Shown piece after piece: positions 52,743 to 61,665 of a stretch of 64,000 nucleotides of DNA. Numbering within the stretch: position 1 is the first letter of the stretch; the number at the start of each line of letters is the position of its first letter. Under the pieces are notes generated by a model that was given only the letters and a program-made list of their open reading frames with translations, searched no databases and had not been told where the DNA came from. The stretch comes from Lewinellaceae bacterium (GTDB lineage Bacteria; Bacteroidota; Bacteroidia; Chitinophagales; Saprospiraceae), in NCBI GenBank assembly GCA_020636195.1, contig JACJYH010000002.1:558001-622000 (forward strand), written 5' to 3'. Made by a program: the position numbers and the translations under genes.

Positions 52743-52904
52743 AGAGTATGATTAAAATTTATCCATTAGCAAGAAAATGTTTTATTTTGGCTACAAATAC
52801 GTTAAATTTTTCGTCGAATTGCCCACATTCGACTGCAAAATTTGCCTTTTTTCGCTCAAAATAATTCCATTTTATTATCTAAAAACAAAATTTAAACACA
52901 ATCT
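52743..52904 (-). repeat. MITE-like interspersed repeat, copy 4, in the pdhA leader
   Basis: Same orientation as copy 3; ends AGAGTATGATTAAAATTT and AAATTTAAACACAATCT, the second less well conserved. The interior, including the GTCGAA/TTCGAC hairpin, is nearly identical to copy 3. It ends 38 bp upstream of the pdhA ATG and downstream of a TACCTTTG box. Confidence 0.9.
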
Positions 52905-52918
52905 TTTAAAAATATATG

Positions 52919-52926
52919 CAAAGGTA
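52919..52926 (-). promoter_or_regulatory. Candidate -7 element (TACCTTTG) of pdhA, upstream of the repeat
   Basis: Minus-strand TACCTTTG. If used, the transcript would carry MITE copy 4 in a ~205-nt leader before pdhA. No TTG at the normal -33 distance is seen. Confidence 0.4.
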
Positions 52927-52944
52927 ACTCTTAATTACATATTT

Positions 52945-53391
52945 TTAGTTGGTTTTATCAAGAATTGATCTATGAGATTCAGGAATATCATCTTTTCGTA
53001 CTATGATTCCACCTATAACCGTATATTTTTTCAATGGGTTATTTAGTTTGGTATTTTCAACTAAAAATTCTTCACTCTGCAAACCTAAGTCTTCTTTCTC
53101 CCTGATGAACTTGCTTTTGGAAAGCATCAAAGTATGATTGACTTCATAGTATTGCGAAATATCTTCAGCTTTAATCATGGGCTCAAAGGTGGGATCAAAC
53201 AGAAAATTTAATATTCCAACGGTGTGTACAATGGCTGATGCCCATAGTTCCGGTTTGCCTGTGCGCAATAAACCCGATCTTCTTTCGTCTAATTTCCTGC
53301 ACAATTTGATGGCCATCCCATGAAATTCGCTCCCTAAAGTTGGAAGGCAGAAATGTGTGATTAGTGCTTCTACTTCCGTATTATTACTCAT
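52945..53391 (-). CDS. DUF6398 domain protein
   Basis: About 148 aa from the ATG at 53391; a GTG at 53409 overlapping the upstream stop is an alternative coupled start. The sequence (CLPTLGSEFHGMAIKLCRKLDERRSGLLRTGKPELWASAIVHTVGILNFLFDP, used here only as landmark) fits DUF6398, a family of small cytosolic proteins of unknown function. It is the last gene of the long minus-strand run that starts at 60749. Confidence 0.75.
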   Translation of the reverse strand: MSNNTEVEALITHFCLPTLGSEFHGMAIKLCRKLDERRSGLLRTGKPELWASAIVHTVGILNFLFDPTFEPMIKAEDISQYYEVNHTLMLSKSKFIREKEDLGLQSEEFLVENTKLNNPLKKYTVIGGIIVRKDDIPESHRSILDKTN

Positions 53392-53405
53392 TTTAAAACT
53401 TTTTA

Positions 53406-55343
53406 TCACCTTATAACAGTAATGGTGTTTGCAATTGTTTCAACGTAACCATCCAAGTAAACAAATTCACAAACCCAAGTATACACACCTTGTTCTACTT
53501 TCATACCGTGGAAGGTGCCGTCCCACGAAAAATCCGGATTATTCAATTCAAAATTATCCAAAGCAAAAACTAGATTCCCCCATCTGTCGTAAATTTGCCA
53601 TTTGGCACCCGAAATAAAAGGTACGCTAGTCTGGAAATAAAAACGGTTGTTGAATTGGGTACTGTTTTGATTTATAATATTTGGAAAAAATACTTCTCTT
53701 CGCTTATTGACTCTGATGAATACTTCATCTTGGCTAAGGCATCCGATAGAATCGTAGGCCGTTAAATAGACCTTACCATCAAATAATGGATAAAATTTGT
53801 AATAATAAGCTAGACTATCAATGGGAATGTACCTATTCTGTGAAGTCCATTGGTACGAAATCTCATTGATTGGTATTGTTGATGTCCATTTTAACTCCAC
53901 AGCTTCTCCCAGATCTACGCTAATTGAATCAGGAATAATATCAATGTCAAAATCAACGAAATTAAGATTCATCTCTATGGATTTTACCTCACATCCCGTG
54001 GAGACTGTCACAGAGTTTTCAGCATTGGATAAAAATTTGGTGGGTTTGCTACTTCCATCATTCCAGTGATATTTCACTCCCGGCAATGTCAAATCAATAT
54101 AGACAGAGTCTTCTTTACAAACCACATAATCTTTTTCAAATCTCTGTATATCAAAAGGTATGATGGTAAGAGGTGTCGGATCATTTTTTACGGCTGTTTT
54201 TGGGAAGTCAGAAATATTCCTTGATCCAAGTGCTTGTGGAAGTCCTGTGATGTGGGCTTGGTTGTATAAGGTGCCCAAAACGTGTGGTTCCACATAAGCT
54301 AAAACATCTATGGTGTCTATACCTAGATTTACTGTCATATTCTGAATGCTGAGAATATTATTATTGATTGATACTGTTCCTTGAAAAGGATTTGATAGCA
54401 CGTTTTTTACCGTAATACCTACGGGAAATGTGTCCAACAGATTAATACCCGTTCTTGGGGCACCTGAACCATTGCTGAGAATCAGGTGATAGACTACTTC
54501 CGTACATGCAAAAGTAGTGTCCGGATCAACAGTTTTTGCAATCTCTATGGTGTATGGACACGCACACCCATCTTGTCCAATGGAATTTGGGCCAACCAAT
54601 AATTTTGACATTCTTCCTGTCACTTTGTCTATAGCAATAAGCGTGTTTTGATCTGAGCTCAAATATCCTCCGTAACCATAAAGATTTCCAAAAGAATCGA
54701 AGAATAATGCGCCCATTTGGTCCACCTGTGTTTGAATAGCGAAGCGCCGATTGATATTGCCTGTGTTTGGGTCAATTGTAATAAGTTGTTTGTTTCTCAA
54801 GTCATGGCCATAGAGTATCCCGGTGAAAGGGTCGTGGGCAATATCGACTATTCCGACGTTATTATCTCTGAGTTGGACCAATGTACAACTATATGTTGGG
54901 GAATTTAAATCAACCTTAGCAATGAATCTACTTAAAGCGTCTATATTGATCAATATAAGATACCTCCCATCGGGTGTGATATCCCCGGCAAAATATCTTG
55001 TCTCAGGTGGAAGTCCTGCCGGTCTTCCCAATTCTTTGGCTACACCATCTATACCTACCTTTGATAAAATTCCGGTGACGGGATTGACACCGTAGATCAA
55101 ATTGTCAGTGATTCTATACCCCATTGCATTGAGCACAACGCCGATGTCCTTTGCGATGCTGATCAATTCTGCCTTTGAGCCATCTGTGCTTATCTTTACC
55201 TCATAAAGTCCTGAATTTATATCTTCATCGGGAGTCAAGCTGATAAAATATTGCCCCTTACAAGTAAATGGTTCTTGTGCCACCAAACCTCCTGAGGTAA
55301 GATAGATCAAGATGACAATTACTGCGACAAAATAGGTTCTCAT
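53406..55343 (-). CDS. T9SS type B sorting-domain surface protein
   Basis: 645 aa with a signal peptide (MRTYFVAVIVILIYLTSGGLVAQ). The first ~270 residues resemble DUF6923-type propeller repeats (YEVKISTDGSKAEL, GYRITDNLIYGVNP, FFDSFGNLYGYGG). Next is a DUF11-like segment (PYTIEIAKTVDPDTTFACTEVVYHLILSNGSG), and the C-terminal ~95 residues are the type B CTD (FPNIINQNST, WQIYDRWGNLVFAL, FSWDGTFHG, VEQGVYTWVCEF). It is surface-exported by T9SS. It follows ddl by 34 bp in the operon, though it may have its own promoter. Confidence 0.87.
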   Translation of the reverse strand: MRTYFVAVIVILIYLTSGGLVAQEPFTCKGQYFISLTPDEDINSGLYEVKISTDGSKAELISIAKDIGVVLNAMGYRITDNLIYGVNPVTGILSKVGIDGVAKELGRPAGLPPETRYFAGDITPDGRYLILINIDALSRFIAKVDLNSPTYSCTLVQLRDNNVGIVDIAHDPFTGILYGHDLRNKQLITIDPNTGNINRRFAIQTQVDQMGALFFDSFGNLYGYGGYLSSDQNTLIAIDKVTGRMSKLLVGPNSIGQDGCACPYTIEIAKTVDPDTTFACTEVVYHLILSNGSGAPRTGINLLDTFPVGITVKNVLSNPFQGTVSINNNILSIQNMTVNLGIDTIDVLAYVEPHVLGTLYNQAHITGLPQALGSRNISDFPKTAVKNDPTPLTIIPFDIQRFEKDYVVCKEDSVYIDLTLPGVKYHWNDGSSKPTKFLSNAENSVTVSTGCEVKSIEMNLNFVDFDIDIIPDSISVDLGEAVELKWTSTIPINEISYQWTSQNRYIPIDSLAYYYKFYPLFDGKVYLTAYDSIGCLSQDEVFIRVNKRREVFFPNIINQNSTQFNNRFYFQTSVPFISGAKWQIYDRWGNLVFALDNFELNNPDFSWDGTFHGMKVEQGVYTWVCEFVYLDGYVETIANTITVIR

Positions 55344-55377
55344 TAAAAAAGGTAACCCGTAAATAATAATAAATGTT

Positions 55378-56481
55378 TTAGCCTCCGCTTTGTTGTTGAT
55401 CTATGTAACGCTCAATGCTGATAAGAATCAATTGATCCAATAGTTCCTTGAGAGGTAGTTTAGATTCCTCCCAAAGTTTTGGATACATCGAAATACTTGT
55501 GAAACCAGGCATTGTATTGATTTCATTGATCACATAGGTGCCATCTTGTCTCAGGAAGAAATCTACCCGCGACAATCCTTCACCTCCAATAGCTTCAAAC
55601 GCTTTTATTGCTGTTTTTCGTATTTCATTGCGTAATTTAACAGGTATTTTTGCCGGAATAGTAAATGAAGCTCCTTGTTGGTCAAGGTATTTTGCGTCGT
55701 AGGTATAAAAGGTTTGGTTGGCTTTTAGACTTCCTAATGTAGATGCCTTGATGTCTTTGTACCCTAAAACTGAACATTCTACTTCCACACATTCTACGGC
55801 TTCTTCCACCAATATCTTCCTATCATATTGGAAGGCATTTTGAAGAGCGGTTGAAAATTCTTCAGAAGTAGTTACTTTATGTACACCGACCGCTGAGCCG
55901 GCATTTGCGGGTTTGATAAAAAGGGTTTTTCCCAATTTTTTAGCATATGTATCATAGGTCACTACATCTTTGTTTTGGTGGGTGACAACATCGAATTTCG
56001 CTATGGGAATACCAGCATCTCTCCACAATCGCTTTGAAACTTCTTTGTCCATTCCGATGGCTGATGCCATCACATCAGTACCTACGAAAGGAATAGATAG
56101 CATTCTAAAATATCCTTGGATAGTGCCATCTTCTCCATTTCTACCATGCAAAACAGGGAAAACCACATCAATATTGGTTATTTTTTTTCCTTTCTTTACA
56201 TCAAAAAGTATGTGACCTTTTTTTCTTTCTAAAATGACCACTTCGGTATTACTCTTTGTCAAGGATACCTTGGCAGGATTTTTGACATTTTTTACATACT
56301 TCTCCTTTTTATAATATTTCCACCTACCAAAAGGGTCTATACCCACAACTTCAATTATATATTTTGTTTCATCTAGATTCTCGATGATGTTATGACCGGA
56401 AATTAGTGATATTTGATGTTCGGGAGATTTTCCTCCTATGATCACCAGAACTTTTAAACGTTTTAAGTTGGATGGGCTCAT
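55378..56481 (-). CDS. ddl: D-alanine-D-alanine ligase
   Basis: 367 aa. N-terminal domain GGKSPEHQISLISGHNII and VFPVLHGRNGEDGTIQGYFRMLSIPFVGTDV, ATP-grasp core KEVSKRLWRDAGIPI, FIKPANAGSAVGVHKV, VEEAVECVEVECSVLG, and RVDFFLRQDGTYVINEINTMPGFTSISMYPKLWE. It makes D-Ala-D-Ala for peptidoglycan. This is an ~30-residue-longer form typical of Bacteroidota Ddl. It follows the lipid kinase gene by 17 bp. Confidence 0.97.
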   Translation of the reverse strand: MSPSNLKRLKVLVIIGGKSPEHQISLISGHNIIENLDETKYIIEVVGIDPFGRWKYYKKEKYVKNVKNPAKVSLTKSNTEVVILERKKGHILFDVKKGKKITNIDVVFPVLHGRNGEDGTIQGYFRMLSIPFVGTDVMASAIGMDKEVSKRLWRDAGIPIAKFDVVTHQNKDVVTYDTYAKKLGKTLFIKPANAGSAVGVHKVTTSEEFSTALQNAFQYDRKILVEEAVECVEVECSVLGYKDIKASTLGSLKANQTFYTYDAKYLDQQGASFTIPAKIPVKLRNEIRKTAIKAFEAIGGEGLSRVDFFLRQDGTYVINEINTMPGFTSISMYPKLWEESKLPLKELLDQLILISIERYIDQQQSGG

Positions 56482-56498
56482 CAGTCTATTTTAATTAA

Positions 56499-57398
56499 TT
56501 ACAAAATTACGTGTTCAGGTACAAAAATCCTTAAACATGATGGAATAATTTTGAATTCCATCGTGTTATTTTCTAGAAATCCTTCGCCATCTACGTGATA
56601 ATAGATAGGTTGTGAAGAGTTGATGGAAATTTGCTTGCACTTTAGATATTGGACATATGGGCTTTTGATCATCTTTCCGGCCAACATTGATGGTATCATG
56701 CGTATGTAGGACAAGAAATTTGCTCTTTTGACCAATAATACATCGAATTCCCTATCAGTCAATGAAGCTCCCGGAGCAATATTGAAGCCGTAACCATAAA
56801 TTGAACCGTTAGCAATGGCAACCATTGAGTAATCTCCTGACATGTCTGTGCCATCCATTAGAATTTGGTAATATTGACTTTTAAACTTAAACAGTTCTTT
56901 AGTTGTATTTGCAAAATAGGGTAAAAATCCTTTGTTGGCGAGTCCTTTGATATTATATGCTACTTTCCCATCAAAGCCTAGACCTGCCAAATTAATAAAA
57001 TATTTGTCGTTGTTCATCACGCCCATATCAATGATTTGGTAATGGCCATTTTCAATATAGGACAGAGCGATTTTTAAGTTCTTTTTAATGCCTAGATGCC
57101 AAGAGAAACCATTGCCTGATCCCTGAGGAAAAACAGCTAATATGGTATCTGTATCCTTAAGCGCTGTGCACACCTCATGAATGGTGCCGTCGCCACCTGC
57201 TGCTAAGACAGCATAGTAGTTTTGCTGCACTGCTTCTGCAGCAAGCTTCGTTGCGTGGCCTTCATACTCAGTATATTGAATATCCAAAAAATATGGTTTG
57301 TTATCAGACCAATCTTGGAGATAATTATAGGTTTTTGATTTGTGAAAATTTCCGGAAATCGGATTGATGATGCATCGTATCTTGCGAGATGGATTCAC
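56499..57398 (-). CDS. Diacylglycerol kinase-type lipid kinase (candidate sphingolipid kinase)
   Basis: 299 aa with the DAGK catalytic domain: IINPISGN, LAAGGDGTIHEVCTAL (GGDGT nucleotide-binding loop), FPQGSGNGFSWHLGI, NDKYFINLAGLGFDG and GFNIAPGASLTDREFDVLLV. Such enzymes phosphorylate lipids such as diacylglycerol, sphingoid bases or ceramide. Its start overlaps the epimerase gene by 4 bp in the sphingolipid gene run, so a sphingoid or ceramide substrate is likely (inference from context). Confidence 0.88.
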   Translation of the reverse strand: MNPSRKIRCIINPISGNFHKSKTYNYLQDWSDNKPYFLDIQYTEYEGHATKLAAEAVQQNYYAVLAAGGDGTIHEVCTALKDTDTILAVFPQGSGNGFSWHLGIKKNLKIALSYIENGHYQIIDMGVMNNDKYFINLAGLGFDGKVAYNIKGLANKGFLPYFANTTKELFKFKSQYYQILMDGTDMSGDYSMVAIANGSIYGYGFNIAPGASLTDREFDVLLVKRANFLSYIRMIPSMLAGKMIKSPYVQYLKCKQISINSSQPIYYHVDGEGFLENNTMEFKIIPSCLRIFVPEHVIL

Positions 57399-58396
57399 AG
57401 CATATCTTTTTGTACATACCAGCGGACAGTATTTTTCACCCCTTCTGCTAGTTCAAACTGCGGCTTGAAGTCCAAAGCATTCATGGTGGATTGCATGTCA
57501 CAAGCCCAGGATCTTGCGATCACTTCACTTAGCTTATCTTTGTTTAGAATTGGCGGTTTTCGCATTATTTTTCCCCATAGCCCTGTAATTTCTGCTAAAA
57601 TATGGATCAAAAATAGAGGAGTTTCGATAAAGAAAATTTTCTTTCCCATTGCACGGCTGATTTCTTTGGGCAACGATTTGGTTTGATAATTTTTTCCATC
57701 TGAAACAAAGAAACTGCAATTGGTATGTTCAGACACGGCAGCCTTGATCACTACATCCACTAAATCTTGGACATACACGAAGGTCAATGTTTGATCTTCG
57801 ACTTTAGGCACGAAAGCGATGCCTTTGCTGACCATAACAAACACTTGATAAAGGTCCAATTCACCGGGTCCATACACCGCAGTCGGTCTGATGATCACGT
57901 AGGGTAGATTTGGTGTGGATGTGACTAATGATTCTGCCTGAAGTTTACTCCTTCCATAATCTGTGACAGGATTCGGCGTGTTCTTGTTGGAGACATAATC
58001 AGCAATTTTAAAATCTACAGGTCCGTAAGCCGCCAATGAGCTGATAAAGACAAATTTCTTAAGAGAAAGGTTAAGGTGTTGAATCGCTTCTATAAGGAAG
58101 GATGTTTGAAGTACATTTGAGAGATAATATTCGTTTTGATCCAGAGCTTTAGTCACGCCGGCATTGTGGATGATGTAATCAAAATGAATGCCTTTAAGTG
58201 CATCAACAATTGTCTCTGCAGATGAATAATCGATCCGCAAAATTGTGATGCCCAAATCTTTGATTGAGTCAATATTACTCTGTTGCCTTACTCCTGCTAT
58301 GACATTTAATCCTGCTGATTGAGCACTCTTAACCAAAAAAGTACCAATAAACCCATTGGCGCCGGTGATCAGACATGTTGAACTCACTTTATTCAA
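57395..58396 (-). CDS. NAD-dependent epimerase/dehydratase family protein (candidate ceramide reductase CerR)
   Basis: 333 aa, extended SDR: TGANGFIGTFLVKSA (GxxGxxG) at residues ~12-26, FISSLAAYGPVDF, YGRSK (Tyr-x3-Lys) and PYVIIRPTAVYGPGE, then a C-terminal hydrophobic region (FFIETPLFLIHILAEITG) that could associate with membrane. In Caulobacter the NAD-epimerase CerR reduces 3-oxo-ceramide. Here it sits between the GNAT gene (11 bp) and the lipid kinase gene (4-bp overlap), the same gene neighbourhood idea as in the Bacteroides sphingolipid cluster. The specific function is inferred. Confidence 0.88.
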   Translation of the reverse strand: MNKVSSTCLITGANGFIGTFLVKSAQSAGLNVIAGVRQQSNIDSIKDLGITILRIDYSSAETIVDALKGIHFDYIIHNAGVTKALDQNEYYLSNVLQTSFLIEAIQHLNLSLKKFVFISSLAAYGPVDFKIADYVSNKNTPNPVTDYGRSKLQAESLVTSTPNLPYVIIRPTAVYGPGELDLYQVFVMVSKGIAFVPKVEDQTLTFVYVQDLVDVVIKAAVSEHTNCSFFVSDGKNYQTKSLPKEISRAMGKKIFFIETPLFLIHILAEITGLWGKIMRKPPILNKDKLSEVIARSWACDMQSTMNALDFKPQFELAEGVKNTVRWYVQKDML

Positions 58397-58407
58397 ACGG
58401 TGGAATT

Positions 58408-59535
58408 TCAGGTATCTAATGTCATTTTATACAGCCTATAAGTTTTGTATTTTTCACCATTGAGATGTTCTGCAGATTTTCTCATGGATTCATTGTTTTC
58501 AAGCACCCAAGAAGCTTCGCCACCGATAAGGTTTTTCCTTTTTGCTTCCAAAATATTCTTTGCAAAAAATACGGCTTCTATTCCCAATTTTCGGAATTCT
58601 TCCTTGACACCCATCGCTAATATACGTACCGTTTTTGTCTTTGATTTTCCCAATAAAAGGCGGAAAATACCGAACGGAAACAGCTTTCCTCTTTTATTCT
58701 TCTGCAAAATTTCATTGATATTGGGCAAGGTCAGATTAAATCCAATGGGTTCCCCATCTTTTTCTGCTATAAATCCAAAGTTGGGATCAAGGATGAGCTT
58801 AAGGTCATTTTTCAAATACTCAAATTCTGCATCCGTAAATGGTACGAAGCCCCAATTTTCTTCCCATGCGCTATTGTAAATATTCTTTACCCGTTCGGTT
58901 TCCTTATCTAAGTCTTTGATACTGATGTTTCTAATGGTAATACCTTTTGTAGCGAGTCGCTTTTCTATGGCATCAGCCAGTTGTATTGACTTTTCTGAAA
59001 CCTTAGATGTGTAAATCATGTATGCATACAGATCCATCTCTTTTTTCAAGCCAAAATTCTCTAATAAAGTCTTGTAATATGGCTTATTGTACGTCATCAT
59101 GATTTTCGGAGGATCATCAAATCCTTCTACCAAAACCCCCGCAGTTTCATTGGTTGTAAAATTCGTAGGTCCCATGATGGAAGTATGGCCATGTGATTTT
59201 GCATATTTCACCACTTCGGCGACCAGGGCGTTACACACATCTTGGTCATTGGTCATATCCATAAAACCCCAGAAACCCACCTTTGTGTTGAAGTGTGTAT
59301 TGTAATTAGGATTGTTGATGGCTGCAACTCTACCAACTATTTTTCCATCTTTGTATGCTAGGAAATACTTCGCTGTACCATATTTGTGAAACGGATACTT
59401 TTTAGGATTCATCATATCGCGTTGGCCCATGAATATCTCCGGAACATAATTAGGGTCGCCTTCGTACAAGTCATGTGGAAAATTGATAAATGCCTTAAGC
59501 ATTTTTTCGGACGAAACTTCTTCTACCTTGATCAT
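58408..59535 (-). CDS. GNAT-like acyltransferase (candidate bacterial ceramide synthase)
   Basis: 375 aa. N-terminal MIKVEEVSSEKMLKAFINFPHDLYEGDPNYVPE, a GNAT-like core (FLAYKDGKIVGRVAAINN, FGFIAEKDGEPIGFNLTLP, RILAMGVKEEFRKLGIEAVFF, GGEASWVLENNESMRKSAEHLNGEKYKTYRLYK). It looks like the GNAT-family proteins found in sphingolipid loci; in Caulobacter such a GNAT protein is the bacterial ceramide synthase. Its start overlaps the spt-like stop by 4 bp (ATGA), so coupling is tight. No other acyltransferase is in the cluster. Confidence 0.85.
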   Translation of the reverse strand: MIKVEEVSSEKMLKAFINFPHDLYEGDPNYVPEIFMGQRDMMNPKKYPFHKYGTAKYFLAYKDGKIVGRVAAINNPNYNTHFNTKVGFWGFMDMTNDQDVCNALVAEVVKYAKSHGHTSIMGPTNFTTNETAGVLVEGFDDPPKIMMTYNKPYYKTLLENFGLKKEMDLYAYMIYTSKVSEKSIQLADAIEKRLATKGITIRNISIKDLDKETERVKNIYNSAWEENWGFVPFTDAEFEYLKNDLKLILDPNFGFIAEKDGEPIGFNLTLPNINEILQKNKRGKLFPFGIFRLLLGKSKTKTVRILAMGVKEEFRKLGIEAVFFAKNILEAKRKNLIGGEASWVLENNESMRKSAEHLNGEKYKTYRLYKMTLDT

Positions 59536-60749
59536 GATAATTCATAAACTGAAGGGTTATCAAATACGCCAATTTTTCTAGCAATGGAACTCAGCACTTC
59601 TACCGATCTGTCTATTTGTTCCTTAGTATGCGTTGCCATCAAAGAATATCTTATCAGTGATGATGTGCTTGGAACCGCCGGTGATACAACAGGATTGACA
59701 AAAACCCCATTTTCGAGGGCCATTTTTGTCAATTGGAAGGTCTTGAAATCATCCCTAATAAGGAGTGGAATGATAGGTGTCACCGAATGTCCTGTATCAA
59801 AACCTGCGTTTTTAAGCGCTTGAAGTGCATATCTGGTGTTGTCCCAAAGATTGTCTATGATGCTAGGATTCGATTGTATCAAATCTAATGCAGCAATCAC
59901 ACTAGCTGCATTGGCGGGTGCAATACTAGCACTAAATATCAAGGATCTGGCATTGTGCTTTAGGTAGTTGATGGTTACTTTGTCGGAAGCTATAAATCCA
60001 CCGATGCTTGCCAAGGACTTACTGAAGGTTCCCATGATGAGGTCAACTTCATCAGTGAGTCCAAAGTGTGATGCAGTGCCGGCACCATGATGTCCCAAAA
60101 CACCTAATCCATGCGCATCATCCACCATGACATTGGCATTATATTTACGTGCCAAGTCAATGATCTCAGGTAATTTTGCAATGTCGCCTTCCATGCTGAA
60201 AACACCATCAATGACAATCAATTTAATCTTGTCAGCGTCACATTTTGAAAGCGTTTTCTCTAAATCGGCCATATCATTGTGACTGTACTTAAGCACTCTG
60301 GCAAATGAGAGCCGTGCTCCGTCAATGATACAAGCATGGTCAAGATCATCTAAAATGACATAATCATGCCTTCCAGGAATGGAAGATATAACACCTAGAT
60401 TCACCTGAAATCCGGTGCTAAATACTAGAGAAGCTTCCTTGCCAACATAAGCAGAAAGCTTTTCTTCAAGCTCCAAATGGATATCTAAAGTTCCATTTAA
60501 GAATCTCGAACCCGCACATCCTGAACCGTATTTTTTTATGGCCTTCATAGATGCTTCTTTCAGAAATGGGTGATTTGTTAGTCCCAGATAGCTATTGGAA
60601 CCAAACATCATCACATCTTTTCCCTGAATTTTTACAACAGTATCTTGTTCTGATTCTATAGTTCTAAAAAACGGATACAATCCCATGTCCATGACCTTCT
60701 GAGGAACATCATAAGCGGCCATTTTTTGCTTGAGTAAATTATTGTACAT
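59532..60749 (-). CDS. spt: Serine palmitoyltransferase-like alpha-oxoamine synthase
   Basis: 405 aa, PLP fold type I. YGSGCAGSRFLNGTLDIHLELEE, DDAHGLG (Asp210/Asp211/His213) and the PLP lysine K244 in GTFSKSLASIGGF are all in place. The family includes glycine C-acetyltransferase, 8-amino-7-oxononanoate synthase and serine palmitoyltransferase. Being first in a run with GNAT, epimerase and lipid kinase genes, as in Bacteroides sphingolipid loci, favours serine palmitoyltransferase, which makes 3-ketosphinganine from serine and an acyl-CoA. No bio genes are nearby to support the biotin alternative. Confidence 0.88.
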   Translation of the reverse strand: MYNNLLKQKMAAYDVPQKVMDMGLYPFFRTIESEQDTVVKIQGKDVMMFGSNSYLGLTNHPFLKEASMKAIKKYGSGCAGSRFLNGTLDIHLELEEKLSAYVGKEASLVFSTGFQVNLGVISSIPGRHDYVILDDLDHACIIDGARLSFARVLKYSHNDMADLEKTLSKCDADKIKLIVIDGVFSMEGDIAKLPEIIDLARKYNANVMVDDAHGLGVLGHHGAGTASHFGLTDEVDLIMGTFSKSLASIGGFIASDKVTINYLKHNARSLIFSASIAPANAASVIAALDLIQSNPSIIDNLWDNTRYALQALKNAGFDTGHSVTPIIPLLIRDDFKTFQLTKMALENGVFVNPVVSPAVPSTSSLIRYSLMATHTKEQIDRSVEVLSSIARKIGVFDNPSVYELS

Positions 60750-60945
60750 AACCTTCTGCCCTTATTTGTAAAATTTAAATACAACTCTAAAATGCAAATG
60801 TCCATTTTTTTTTGCAAAAAAATTTATTTTTGACTAAAATTATTGGGTAATGTGTTTTACCCACATTGTATGCTCATGAAATATTTGGATATAGACTAGT
60901 TCATTAAATTTTAGATTTTTAAAATTCTAATTCGTTCATTATATC

Positions 60946-60953
60946 TACCTTTG
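60946..60953 (+). promoter_or_regulatory. -7 element (TACCTTTG) of lipB, giving a leaderless mRNA
   Basis: TACCTTTG fits TANNTTTG and ends 4 bp before the lipB ATG at 60958. Transcription starting the usual ~6-7 nt after the box would begin at or near the A of ATG, so the mRNA would have almost no leader. No alternative in-frame start lies close downstream. Confidence 0.55.
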
Positions 60954-60957
60954 CAGT

Positions 60958-61665
60958 ATGGGCAAGCCGATTGTTAAATTTGAGTGGATAAAGGGAAAGT
61001 CCTATGAAGACGTTTGGAAGTATCAAGAGCAATTGCAACAGCAACTTATACTCAATAAAAAAGCAGACGGAAACGGCCAACCACCAATCCATCATTTGAT
61101 TTTTACAGAACATCAGCATGTTTATACATTGGGCAAGAGTGGATCAGAGGATCATCTACTTGTGTCTAAAGCGGAAAGGGATTCTGAAGGCATAGAATAT
61201 TTCAAAATCAATAGAGGCGGAGACATCACCTATCATGGACCCGGGCAGATTACAGGGTATTTGATCTTTGACATGGATCATTTTTTTCATGATGTCCATA
61301 AGTTGGTATATCAGATAGAAGAAGCGGTTATTTTGACCTTATCAGAATATGGTATTGATGCACTCAGAAGCCCAAAACATACAGGAGTATGGGTGCCGGC
61401 AGATAGTGAACATAGGGCATTCAATAAGATTTGTGCAATAGGTATTCATATCTCTCGATGGGTTACGTTACATGGATTTGCTTTTAATATCAATACCGAA
61501 CTTACAAAATTCAATCACATCATCCCATGTGGGATTCAAGATCAAAATCTAGGAGTAACGTCCATGAAAAATGAGCTGGGGAAAACAATGGAAATGGAAG
61601 TAGTAGGGGAGCGGTTACTTAAAAATTTGCAAGAATTATTTCAATTTGAATTACAATATGGTTAA
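60958..61665 (+). CDS. lipB: Octanoyltransferase LipB
   Basis: 235 aa. RGGDITYHGPGQITGYLIFD (residues ~86-105), active-site lysine K157 in FNKICAIGIHISRW, acyl-accepting Cys193 in IIPCGIQDQ. It transfers octanoyl from ACP to lipoyl domains, for instance of the pyruvate dehydrogenase E2. pdhA is encoded 8 kb away. Its last codons overlap the ATG of the thioesterase gene by 8 bp. Confidence 0.97.
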   Translation: MGKPIVKFEWIKGKSYEDVWKYQEQLQQQLILNKKADGNGQPPIHHLIFTEHQHVYTLGKSGSEDHLLVSKAERDSEGIEYFKINRGGDITYHGPGQITGYLIFDMDHFFHDVHKLVYQIEEAVILTLSEYGIDALRSPKHTGVWVPADSEHRAFNKICAIGIHISRWVTLHGFAFNINTELTKFNHIIPCGIQDQNLGVTSMKNELGKTMEMEVVGERLLKNLQELFQFELQYG

